From NCBI RefSeq assembly GCF_014334735.1, contig NZ_CP060587.1:2914001-2978000 (forward strand): a stretch of 64,000 nt of DNA. Reading direction: 5' to 3'. The first letter of the stretch is position 1. The number at the start of each line of letters is the position of its first letter. The notes beneath the pieces were generated by a model that worked only from the letters and a program-made list of their open reading frames with translations, did no database searches and was not told the DNA's origin. Source of the stretch: Aeromicrobium senzhongii (GTDB lineage Bacteria; Actinomycetota; Actinomycetes; Propionibacteriales; Nocardioidaceae). Positions 7,447 to 15,694 of the stretch are shown piece after piece. Position numbers and translations under genes: made by a program.

Positions 7447-9530
7447 TCGGCCACCCGATCGAGCCACCGGCGCGAGGTGCCCACGGTGACAAGTCGCTGG
7501 GTCGCACGGGTCAGCACGACGTAGAGCGTGCGCCAGCCCGCCGCGGCCTCGGAGACCACGGCGTCGGGATCGACCAGCACGACACCGTCGAACTCCAGTC
7601 CCTTGGTGTCGAGCGGCTCGAGCACGCGGAGCCGTTCGTCGGCCGGCACCGCCGCGCTGACCTCGGCCAGACGTCCCGCGGGGGCGACGACGGCGACGGT
7701 GCCCTCGACCTGCGTGAGCATCTCGGCGGCCATGTCGGCCACCCGGCCGAGCAGCTCGTCGCCGGGCACGACCTCGTGGCGCGGGTCGACTCCGGTGCGG
7801 CGGACCGCGTCGGCGAGATCGGGACGCTCGATCGCGTGGGTCGCGACCTGGGCGGCGAACTCGTAGATCTCGGCGGAGTTGCGGTAGTTCGTCGAGAGTC
7901 GGAAGCGGTGGACCGGCATCGTGCCGAGCGCCTCGTCGCGCGCGGCGGCCGATTCGGACGGGACCGGCCACGAGGACTGTGCCTCGTCGCCCACGATCGT
8001 CCAGCTGGCGGTGCGGCCACGACGGCCGAGCATGCGCCACTGCATCGGCGAGAGGTCCTGCGCCTCGTCGACCAGCACGTGCGCATAGCCCACGTCGTCG
8101 ATGCTGCCGGTGGCCTGGACCCGGTCCTCGCGCTCGCGCTGCTCGAAGCTCATCATCTGCTTCGGCGTGGCCCAGTCGTCCTCGGAGCGGGCCGGCGCCT
8201 CACCGAGCAGGTGCCGCAGCTCGTCGATGAGCGGGATGTCCTCGATCGTGGGGTGGTCGGCCCACTCACGGCGCAGGACCTGCTGCTCGAACGAGGTGTA
8301 GAGATCGGACGCGACCTCGCCGAGGCGCGACGGGACGGACCGCCAGACCTCGACCGGGTCGAGCTCGGGCCACCACTCGTCGACGAACGTCTCGAACGTC
8401 AGGTCGCCGTCGAGCTGGTCGGCGAACGCCTCCTCGCCGCGGTCGAGACCGCGATCACCGGTGACGCGCTCCCACAGGGCCTTGACCAGTTCCTCGCGCG
8501 CGACGGCCTGGGTGGTGTTGGGCAGGCCGTTCGCCAGCACCCGGCGCCGGATGCGGGCCAGGTCGGAGGCCTCGAGCACGAGGCGGTCGTCGCGGTAGAA
8601 CAGGTCGAAGCGGTGGGGTGCCCCCGCCTGCGGCGACCTCGCGACGCGGGCCAAGACCTTCGCCATGCGGGCCGAACCCAGCAGAGCCGCCATCTCGGGC
8701 GACGCGTGGCGGTCGGCCCGGATGCCGTCGACGACCTCGCCGATCGACCGCAGCACGACGCTGGTCTCGCCCAGACTGGGCAGGACCCGCTCGATGTAGT
8801 TCATGAACACGCCGGACGGACCGACGACCAGGACGCCACCGGACTCGAATCGGCGCCGATCGGTGTAGAGCAGGTAGGCCGCGCGGTGCAGCGCGACGAC
8901 CGTCTTGCCCGTGCCGGGACCGCCGCCGATGATCGTGGCGCCCCGGGCGGGGGCGCGGATGGCCTCGTCCTGCTCCTTCTGGATCGTCGCCACGACCGAG
9001 TGCATCGAGCTGTCGCGGGCCCGGCTGAGGCTGGCCAGCAGGGCGCCCTCACCGATCACGACCATGTCGTCGGGCGCGGCCTCGGCGTCGAGCAGCTCGT
9101 CCTCGATACCCACGACGCGGTCGCCCCGGCACCGCAGCACGCGACGACGGACGACGCCGGCCGGATCCTGGGCGGTGGCCTGGTAGAAGACGGCGGCCGC
9201 GGGGGCACGCCAGTCGACCAGGATGATCTCGCGGTCCTCGTCCCGCACGCCGATCCGTCCGATGTAGCGGGCGTCGCCGCCGTTCAGGTCGAGGCGGCCG
9301 AACACGAGGCCGTCGTGGGCCGCGTGCAGGGCACTGAGCCGGCGCGAGGCCTGGTAGACCATCGCGTCGCGCTCGACCAGTCCACCCTCGTGGCCGATGT
9401 GGCCACGGGCCAGTCCCTCGGCGACGAGCGACTTGGCGACCTTCGTGGACTCCTCCAGGCGCTGGTAGACCGTGTCGACGTACGCCTGCTCGTGGGCGAG
9501 CTCGCGTTCATCGGGTGAGGGGCTGCTCAT
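7443..9530 (-). CDS. HelD-type UvrD-like helicase (RNA polymerase-associated)
   Basis: Superfamily-1 ATPase of 695 residues. An N-terminal coiled-coil stretch (about 5-45) is followed by Walker A GGGPGTGKT (about 202-210), Walker B VLVDEAQDL, the motif STNYRNS and a C-terminal YVVLTRAT motif. This layout matches HelD, which remodels or recycles RNA polymerase and in several actinomycetes gives rifamycin tolerance. I saw no rifamycin-associated inverted repeat upstream. The ATG is preceded by AAGGACG. The downstream phosphoesterase overlaps it by 4 bases. Confidence 0.8.
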   Translation of the reverse strand: MSSPSPDERELAHEQAYVDTVYQRLEESTKVAKSLVAEGLARGHIGHEGGLVERDAMVYQASRRLSALHAAHDGLVFGRLDLNGGDARYIGRIGVRDEDREIILVDWRAPAAAVFYQATAQDPAGVVRRRVLRCRGDRVVGIEDELLDAEAAPDDMVVIGEGALLASLSRARDSSMHSVVATIQKEQDEAIRAPARGATIIGGGPGTGKTVVALHRAAYLLYTDRRRFESGGVLVVGPSGVFMNYIERVLPSLGETSVVLRSIGEVVDGIRADRHASPEMAALLGSARMAKVLARVARSPQAGAPHRFDLFYRDDRLVLEASDLARIRRRVLANGLPNTTQAVAREELVKALWERVTGDRGLDRGEEAFADQLDGDLTFETFVDEWWPELDPVEVWRSVPSRLGEVASDLYTSFEQQVLRREWADHPTIEDIPLIDELRHLLGEAPARSEDDWATPKQMMSFEQREREDRVQATGSIDDVGYAHVLVDEAQDLSPMQWRMLGRRGRTASWTIVGDEAQSSWPVPSESAAARDEALGTMPVHRFRLSTNYRNSAEIYEFAAQVATHAIERPDLADAVRRTGVDPRHEVVPGDELLGRVADMAAEMLTQVEGTVAVVAPAGRLAEVSAAVPADERLRVLEPLDTKGLEFDGVVLVDPDAVVSEAAAGWRTLYVVLTRATQRLVTVGTSRRWLDRVAE

Positions 9531-9562
9531 CAACGTCCTTCGCTGGCATGGGGGAACTCTCC

Positions 9563-9568
9563 ATTCTA
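9563..9568 (-). promoter_or_regulatory. -10 box of the helD-like gene
   Basis: TAGAAT on the minus strand, 32 bases before the ATG, close to the sigma-70 consensus. It lies inside an inverted repeat CTGGCAT/ATGCCAG that spans about 9543-9583. Confidence 0.45.
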
Positions 9569-9613
9569 GGCACCGGATGCCAGCCGGTCGCCCCCACCGC
9601 CACGCTTCAGGCG

Positions 9614-12056
9614 TCAGTTGATGCGCAGGACCTTCGTCACGGTCTTCGCAGCGACCTTCCCATCGCCGCTGTACGTTATCGAGAACGTGTGCTGACCCTT
9701 CGGCAGGTTGCTCGCCGTCAGGATGCTCACGCCGAGGAAGACCCGGCCCTTCGCCACGGTCCTGTCCCCCAGCTTCACCGTCACGGTGCCGGTCGGGACG
9801 GTGCCCTTCGCCGACACCCCGACGGTGAAGACCGCCGAGCGCCACAGGCAGACCGCGCCGACCTTGACCGTCGGGGCGAGCAGGACCGGACCGCTGGTCG
9901 GGCCTGTCGTCGGCGCGGTGGTCGGCGCGGTCGTCGGCTCGACCGTGAACTGGGTCGTCGGCACGGTGCTCGGCTCGGTCGTGGGCCCGGGTGTGGGTCC
10001 CTCGGTCGGCTGCTCTTCGATCTCGAAGCTGCGGATCAGGCGGTCACTGGGTCCCGTGCAACTCACGGTCGACGGGATCTCGTCGCTGTCCGTGTAGACC
10101 GAGAGATCCAGCCGGAACGTGGCGGGCAGGCCCAATGTGACGGCGCCCCTCGTGTCGCTCGCCAGGGAGATGAACGGGACCTCGCCCCGTCCCGCCAACA
10201 CCCACGGCTCGCCCGCCTGCTGCGGGACGGGACTCCGGGGGAACTGCACGCCCACGGGAAGGTCGAACGGGGCTCCGTTGACCGTCACCGCCAGCGGCAG
10301 ACCCGGGACCGAGCCCGAGGATTCCCGTCCGCCCACGATGTCGGCCACGGTGCCGCGCAGCAGCTCCGGCATGTGGAGCCGCAGGTAAAGCGGGCTGGGA
10401 GGCAGGACGTTGTCGCCGTAAATCACCCCATAGTCCGTCGTCGCCGTGACCGCGACGTCCCGGGTGCCCAGGTTCAGGCCACCGACGATCGTCTCGCACC
10501 GGTACGCGATCGTCCGCGAGAGCTGACCGCCCCGTGGGCACCTCGCCACCGGGCTCACCGGGCGGGTCCGTGGGGAACGGCGGAGTGGTCGGGTCGGTCG
10601 GCGGAGTCGGAGAGGTCGGCGGAGTCGGAGAGGTCGGCGGAGTCGGAGGGGTCGGCTGGCTCGGGAGATCGAGCACGGGCGGCTCCGGGGCGGTCTGACC
10701 GGCCAGCGCGATGCCGCCGAGCAGGCGGTCCTGACCGGCGGCGCACGTCGCCACCATCGGGTACGTCGAGTTGTCCGCCTTGTACAAGACCTGGGTGATC
10801 GTGAAGTTGTCCGGCAGCCCCAGCCAGACCGCGCCGGTGGCGTCCTGCGGGACGGTGATCGCCGGGATCGTGGCGGTGCCCTGCATCGTCCACGGCGGGT
10901 CGGCCGTCTCGGAGACGGACGCCCGCGAGAATGCCAGCGCGGTCGGCTCGAGCTCGGTGGTCCGGCCCGCAGTGGTGACCGACAGCGCCGCATCGGCAGC
11001 GGTCCCCTCCGCCTCCGTCGCCCCGAGCAACAGCGCCACGGACTGCCGCAGCCGCTCGCTCGACGTCCACCGGACCGTCAGTTCACGCGCCGCCAACACG
11101 TCCCCGGGCGCCGCGGTCTCGGGGTAGTCGGCCGTGGCCGCGAGGGAGAAGGCCTGGGTGCCCAGGTTCAGACCTGCCGCGGTCACCGCGCACTGGTAGG
11201 AAGCGGCTCGGGACAACGTCCCGGGTCCGACCGGGACCGCTCCTCCGGGCCCGGGCACCGGGTCGGTCGGCGGATCGGTCGGGTCCGTCGGGTCAGTCGG
11301 CGGGTCGGTGGGATCGGTGGGGTCCGGGGACGGGTCGGTCGTCGGATCGGACGGCACGGGCTCGGTCGTGGGGTTGACCGTCGGACGGTCCGTCGGGGGC
11401 GTCGGGTTGGTCGCCCCTGCGACGCGGATACCGCCGATGGTGTGATCCTCCGGGGCCTCACATGTGAGCGACGTGGGGATGCTGCCGCCGTCAGCCGACA
11501 CGAAGGATCCGGCGATGGCGAAGGTCCTCGGCAGTCCCAGCCAGAGCGCCTCGCGAGCATCGTCGGGCACGGTGATGGCCGGCACCGTGGCCTCGGCGTC
11601 CAGCGTCCAACTCCCCGATGCAGGCAGGTCGGCCCGCGCGATCGTCAGCGAGGTCGGCGGCAGACCGGACCAGCGGCCGGCGGTCTCGATGGCGAACTGG
11701 ACACCGTCGGCCTCTCCCTCGAACGACCTCGCACCCAGCAGGTCGTACGAGGCCTGCCTGATGAAGTCGGGAAGCACCACGGACATGTCGAGCGCCCGGG
11801 CGGGGAGCACGTCACCCGGTGCGGCGGTCTCGGGGTACGTCACCGACGGGGTCACGACGACCGGGCGAACTCCCAGGTCCAGGCCGCCGGACTCGACGTG
11901 GCAGTCGTAGAGCAGGTTCGTCGCCAACTCGCCCGGACCGACGGGCAGGTCGCCGGCAGCAGCTTGCGCCTGGGAACCGCCGAGGACCGCTGTCAGCGTG
12001 GCGGCGACGGTGGCCGCGGGTACAACGGCGGCGATGAAGGACTTGACTGGCGACAC
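9614..12056 (-). pseudogene. Secreted three-repeat DUF6801-like protein, interrupted by a frameshift
   Basis: The GTG start (AGGAG upstream) opens a signal peptide and two repeats of about 190 residues joined by Pro/Thr/Asp-rich linkers. Each repeat has a Tyr-x-Cys near its start and a PETAAPGDVL segment, which resembles DUF6801. After VPTG of the third repeat the frame is lost at about 10529. The third repeat and a C-terminal Ig-like domain continue in the next frame to a stop at 9614. By analogy with the other repeats two bases are missing (VPTG-x-G expected). It is either a true pseudogene or a sequencing error; the first part alone would stop at 10044. Confidence 0.75.
10580..10660. repeat. 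Short tandem repeat coding a Pro/Thr/Ser linker
   Basis: An 18-base unit (gtcggcggagtcggagag) is repeated about three times with small changes. It encodes PPTSPT-type linker units on the minus strand. Such tracts vary in length by slippage. Confidence 0.6.
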
Positions 12057-12111
12057 GACGACTCCTGGCTCCCACAGGCCCCCGAGGCCAGCCTGTCACT
12101 GACAGTTACAG

Positions 12112-12127
12112 TGTGACGGTACTCACA
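12112..12127. promoter_or_regulatory. CRP/GlxR-type operator upstream of the secreted repeat protein
   Basis: TGTGA-CGGTAC-TCACA is a perfect match to the CRP-family consensus TGTGA-N6-TCACA. It lies 56-71 bases upstream of the GTG start at 12056. Confidence 0.5.
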
Positions 12128-12365
12128 TCCGGGCGCGATGACCAGCCCCCGGGCCACGGAGTGGGCGCGGCCGAGGCGCAGCCCGACTCCAAGTCGGAGG
12201 TATCAGGAGCGAACGGCACGGCTCTTCAACGACGGCGCCCCGCGAGCGCCGAACGTCGAGGGGGGACGGCCGGAGCCCGCGGGGCGCTCCCGGGCGAAGT
12301 GGGACGAATGTGGCAAATGTTTCTGACGTAACTCCTGTTGTCACCTCGCGGCGCCGCGAGCGCGC

Positions 12366-12420
12366 CTAGCCTGAGGACCCATCCCCCGAGGTCAGGAACC
12401 ACCATGCGCCTGGGCTGACC
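12366..12420 (+). pseudogene. Possible truncated gene start (four-codon ORF)
   Basis: A TAGCCT -10-like box near 12366 is followed by ATG CGC CTG GGC TGA at about 12404, only four codons, and then by a strong hairpin. This may be the remains of a small gene, but nothing identifies it. The 12128-12568 stretch holds no intact gene. Confidence 0.2.
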
Positions 12421-12437
12421 CGCACAACGGTCGTTCG

Positions 12438-12469
12438 AGCGCCCCCTTCAGCTCGGGGGAGGGGGCGCT
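12438..12469. terminator. Strong GC hairpin, probably bidirectional terminator
   Basis: A 10-bp perfect stem AGCGCCCCCT/AGGGGGCGCT (12438-12447 with 12460-12469) around a 12-base loop. It lies in a stretch with gene remnants but no intact gene. Confidence 0.6.
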
Positions 12470-12568
12470 GCTCGATCGTCACCACGTCTGCGCCGTTCAG
12501 GGCGCACGACGGGTCGGTCTTCGCCAGGTTCGGGGCGATTCGTCACTGATCTCGGGGAGTGTGTCGTC

Positions 12569-12806
12569 ATGCGCGTGCGCATCATCGCCGTGGCCGCTGT
12601 GCTCGGCCTCGTCGTCTCACTCGCGCCCGCCACGGCCGCCGAGGCGGCCGGGAAGCCTCGCTCCCGGTGCCGCACCGGTGCCCATCCGCCACACGCTGAC
12701 CGGCCGTCGGGTCCTCGGCCTGGGCGACATGGGGAACACCGCAGTCGTGATCTCGCCACGGATCCGTTGCTCGCTCAACGCACTGCCCGCACTGCCGCTG
12801 CCGTGA
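12569..12806 (+). pseudogene. Decayed paralogue of the adjacent secreted protein
   Basis: It starts like its neighbour at 12904, with the same CTCGGGGAG ribosome region and a signal peptide (RIIAVAAVLGLVVSLAP, then an AEAA site). The middle is missing and the frame changes. The C-terminus then reappears in another frame as LTGRRVLGLGDMGN and CSLNAL, matching LTGQRLFGFMHGY and CSVNAL of the intact copy, and stops at 12806. A large deletion with frameshift explains this. Confidence 0.7.
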
Positions 12807-12903
12807 GCCACGGCGCTTCGGCTGATTTCGGCGTTTCGACGGACGGGCCGAGCCGGACTCGTTAAATTGTGGCGACCACAAATACATCTCGGGGAGAACA
12901 TCC

Positions 12904-13710
12904 ATGCGTCCACGCTCCATCGCCGTCGCCGCTGCCGTCGGCCTGATCGTCTCGCTCGCGCCCACGGCCTCGGCCGAGGCCGCGAAGAAGCCGACCTACA
13001 AGGTCTCGATCAAGTTGTCGACGACGAAGGCCGACGTCGGTCAGACCGTCAAGGTCTCGGGCAAGGTCCGAGGGCCCAAGGCGGCCAAGAAGCGCCTCGC
13101 CGTCCAGGTCAAGGTCGGCGCCGGGAAGTGGAGGACCGTCAAGAAGGTCCGCACCACCAAGAAGCGCGGCTACGCGACCCGCATCAAGGTCTCGACCGCC
13201 GGTGCTCATGCCGTGCGCGTCGTCGCGCCGAAGTCCAAGCGTGCTCGCGCCGGTAAGAGCACGGCGCGCCGGTATGTCGGCTGGCGCTGGCTCGACCTCA
13301 CGCAGCAGCCGATCGACGCGGAGGCGAATGCGGTGACCACCGGGCCCGCCACCGTTGCCGGCCGGACCTACCCGAAGGCCTGGCTCGTCTGGCAGTACGT
13401 GTCGCTCTTCATCGCGCCCGCCGGCTCGTGCGACACCTTCAGGTCGACGGTCGGAGTCCTCGACGAATCGGAAGGTGACGCCACGCTCCTCACCGTGAAG
13501 TCGCCTTACGACGTGCTGGACGACGATCCGAAGCCCGCGGAATCGCATTTCCAGGTCAAGGCGAAGACGGCGCCGCGCGCCTTCAACGCCTCGCTGACCG
13601 GCCAGCGTCTCTTCGGCTTCATGCACGGGTACACCCAGCGGATCGCGGTCATCGCCCCGCAGGCGCACTGTTCGGTGAACGCACTGAAGCCGGTTCCGTC
13701 GCAGGACTGA
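12904..13710 (+). CDS. Secreted protein with NPCBM-like C-terminal domain
   Basis: 268 residues: a signal peptide (1-26, AEAA cleavage), an Ig-like beta domain with many Lys residues (about 30-115), a basic linker and a C-terminal domain (about 120-268). The C-terminal domain has two Cys residues and the pattern of NPCBM carbohydrate-binding modules (tryptophan near the start, TFRSTVGVLDES, TLLTVKSPYDVL). The domain call is by eye. It probably acts outside the cell. A decayed paralogue lies directly upstream and a strong terminator downstream. Confidence 0.65.
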   Translation: MRPRSIAVAAAVGLIVSLAPTASAEAAKKPTYKVSIKLSTTKADVGQTVKVSGKVRGPKAAKKRLAVQVKVGAGKWRTVKKVRTTKKRGYATRIKVSTAGAHAVRVVAPKSKRARAGKSTARRYVGWRWLDLTQQPIDAEANAVTTGPATVAGRTYPKAWLVWQYVSLFIAPAGSCDTFRSTVGVLDESEGDATLLTVKSPYDVLDDDPKPAESHFQVKAKTAPRAFNASLTGQRLFGFMHGYTQRIAVIAPQAHCSVNALKPVPSQD

Positions 13711-13716
13711 CCTGCG

Positions 13717-13760
13717 CACGACGAGCGCCCCTCCCAGTCTCGGGAGGGGCGCTCGTCGTG
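13717..13760. terminator. Bidirectional terminator between convergent genes
   Basis: A 19-bp perfect stem (13717-13735 with 13742-13760) and a six-base loop. It serves the rightward secreted protein and the leftward enoyl-CoA hydratase. Confidence 0.85.
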
Positions 13761-13769
13761 GGGCCTGGG

Positions 13770-14516
13770 TCAGCCCTTGCGGGACAGGAACGCCAGCATG
13801 GCCTCGCGGGCCTCGTCGCTGCCGAAGAGCCGCGCCGACTGCTCGGCCACCTGGTCGCCCAGCCGATCGATGCGCTCGACGAGGTCGTGGTTCAGCAGCG
13901 CCTTCGTCTCGCGGAACCCCTGCGGGTACCCCTGGGCCAGGTCGGCGAGCACGGCCTGGAGCCCGGACTCGAGCTCACCGTCCTCGACGACGCGGGTGAC
14001 CAGGCCGATCTCGGCCGCCTCGACGGCGTCGAACTTGCGCCCCGTGAGGAAGAGGTCGGACGCCGCTCGCGGGGCCAGCCGCGGCAACAACGACAGGCTG
14101 ATGACCGCGGGTGCCAACGCCAGCCGGACCTCGGTCAGCGCGAACGTCACCGGACGCGTGGCCAGCACGATGTCGGCGGCACCGACCAGGCCGAGACCAC
14201 CCGCGCGCACGGGACCGCCGAGCACCACCACGACGGGCTTCGCGCTCGTGGCGAGCCGACGCTGCAGGTCGATCAGCGCTGCCGCGCCCTGCTGCATCGA
14301 GCCCTCCGCCGCCTCCGACAGATCGGCACCCGAGCAGAACACGCGGTGAGCCGAGCGCAGCACGATCACCTTCGCGTCGGCGTCGGCCTCGGCGCTGGCC
14401 AGGTGGTCGCGCAGCTCGGTGACGAGCTGGCGGCTCAGCGCGTTGCGGTTGTGCTCGCTGTCGAGGGTGATCGTCGCGACGCCGTCCGCGACGTCCAGGT
14501 GGACGAGTTCGGTCAT
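13770..14516 (-). CDS. Enoyl-CoA hydratase/isomerase family protein
   Basis: Crotonase-fold enzyme of 248 residues, expected to hydrate an unsaturated acyl-CoA. The oxyanion-hole segments are seen as FCSGADL (about 61-67) and GPVRAGGLGLVGAADI (about 100-115). The second canonical Glu is present only as part of LTEVRLAL. It is the last gene of the atuA-led acyl-CoA operon and follows the dehydrogenase by 14 bases. In acyclic-terpene and leucine pathways the hydratase acts after the carboxylase. Confidence 0.85.
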   Translation of the reverse strand: MTELVHLDVADGVATITLDSEHNRNALSRQLVTELRDHLASAEADADAKVIVLRSAHRVFCSGADLSEAAEGSMQQGAAALIDLQRRLATSAKPVVVVLGGPVRAGGLGLVGAADIVLATRPVTFALTEVRLALAPAVISLSLLPRLAPRAASDLFLTGRKFDAVEAAEIGLVTRVVEDGELESGLQAVLADLAQGYPQGFRETKALLNHDLVERIDRLGDQVAEQSARLFGSDEAREAMLAFLSRKG

Positions 14517-14530
14517 GGTGCTCCTCCGAC

Positions 14531-15694
14531 TCAGTAGGACTTCGGCAGGCCGAGCGAGAACTGGGCCACGAAGTTGAGGGCCATCTGCTTGCTCACCGGC
14601 GCGATGTTCGACAGGCGCGACGCGGCCAGGGCCTGGACGAGACCGTACTCGTTCGCCAGGCCGTTGCCGCCGTGGGTCTGGATCGCCGTGTCGACGGCCC
14701 GGGCGGCCGCGTCACCGGCGGCGACCTTGGCCATGTTGGCGGCCTCGCCGGCGCCCATCAGGTCGCCCGCGGCGTAGAGCGCCGCGGCCTTCTGGGTCAA
14801 CAGTCGCGTCATCTCGATGTCGATGTGCAACTGCGCCAGCGGGTGGGCGATCGCCTGGTGCGCGCCGATCGGCTTGCCCCAGACGTCGCGCTCCTTGGCG
14901 TAGGCGACGGCCTTGTTGAGCGCCCAGCGCGCGGTGCCGGTGCCCATCGAGGCCGCCATGATGCGCTCGGGGTTGAGGCCGGCGAACAACTGCTCCAGAC
15001 CGGCGTCCTCGCTGCCGACCAGGGCATCGGCGGGCAGGCGGATGTCGTCGAAGAACAGGGTGAACTGCTTCTCGGGACTCGTGATGCCCATCTCGATCTC
15101 CTGGGCGCTGAAGCCCTCGGCATCGGTCGGCACCATGAACAACGCGGGCTTGAGCTTGCCGCTCCTGGCGTCGGCCGTGCGACCGACGACCAGCACGTGG
15201 CTGGCCTCGTCGACGCCGGAGATGTAGGTCTTGCCGCCCTTGAGGATCCAGCCGCCGTCCTCGGTCTTCGTGGCCGTGGTGACCAGGTTGTGCGAGTTCG
15301 ACCCGGCATCCGGCTCGGTGATGCTGAAGGCGTACGTCTCGGTGCCGTCGGCCAGGCCGGGCAGCCAGCGCTGCTTCTGCTCGGGCGTGCCGTACTGCGC
15401 GATGACCGTGCCGACGATGGCCGGCGAGACGACCATCAGCAGCAGCGGGCAACCGGCGACCGCCAGCTCCTCGCACACCGCGGCGAGATCGCCGATGTCG
15501 CCGCCACCGCCGCCGAACTCCTCGGGGATCGAGACGCCGAGGTAGCCGAGCTTGCCCGCCTCGGACCACAGCTCGGTGGTCTTGCGACCGGAGTTCGCGG
15601 CGTCGTAGAAGTAGTGCTCGCCGTACTTGGCGCCTAGGGCCGCGACGGCCTTGCGCAGTTCGCGACGCTCCTCGGACTCGGTGAAGTTGCTCAT
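14531..15694 (-). CDS. Acyl-CoA dehydrogenase
   Basis: FAD-dependent acyl-CoA dehydrogenase of 387 residues. It shows the family signatures FSITEPDAGSNSHN (about 137-150) and QTHGGNGLANEYG near the C-terminus. The start codon overlaps the stop of the biotin carboxylase gene by ATGA, so it is in the same operon. It introduces the double bond needed for gamma-carboxylation or hydration. The exact acyl chain is unknown; a second dehydrogenase is encoded at 20374-21525. Confidence 0.88.
   Translation of the reverse strand: MSNFTESEERRELRKAVAALGAKYGEHYFYDAANSGRKTTELWSEAGKLGYLGVSIPEEFGGGGGDIGDLAAVCEELAVAGCPLLLMVVSPAIVGTVIAQYGTPEQKQRWLPGLADGTETYAFSITEPDAGSNSHNLVTTATKTEDGGWILKGGKTYISGVDEASHVLVVGRTADARSGKLKPALFMVPTDAEGFSAQEIEMGITSPEKQFTLFFDDIRLPADALVGSEDAGLEQLFAGLNPERIMAASMGTGTARWALNKAVAYAKERDVWGKPIGAHQAIAHPLAQLHIDIEMTRLLTQKAAALYAAGDLMGAGEAANMAKVAAGDAAARAVDTAIQTHGGNGLANEYGLVQALAASRLSNIAPVSKQMALNFVAQFSLGLPKSY

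Noticed and set aside
9531..9620. Rifamycin-associated element upstream of the helD-like gene
   Set aside because: The visible inverted repeat (CTGGCAT/ATGCCAG) does not match the GC-rich 19-bp element that I know for HelR-type genes.
10580..10660. Regularly spaced short repeats that might be a CRISPR array
   Set aside because: Units follow each other without spacers and encode a Pro/Thr linker in frame.
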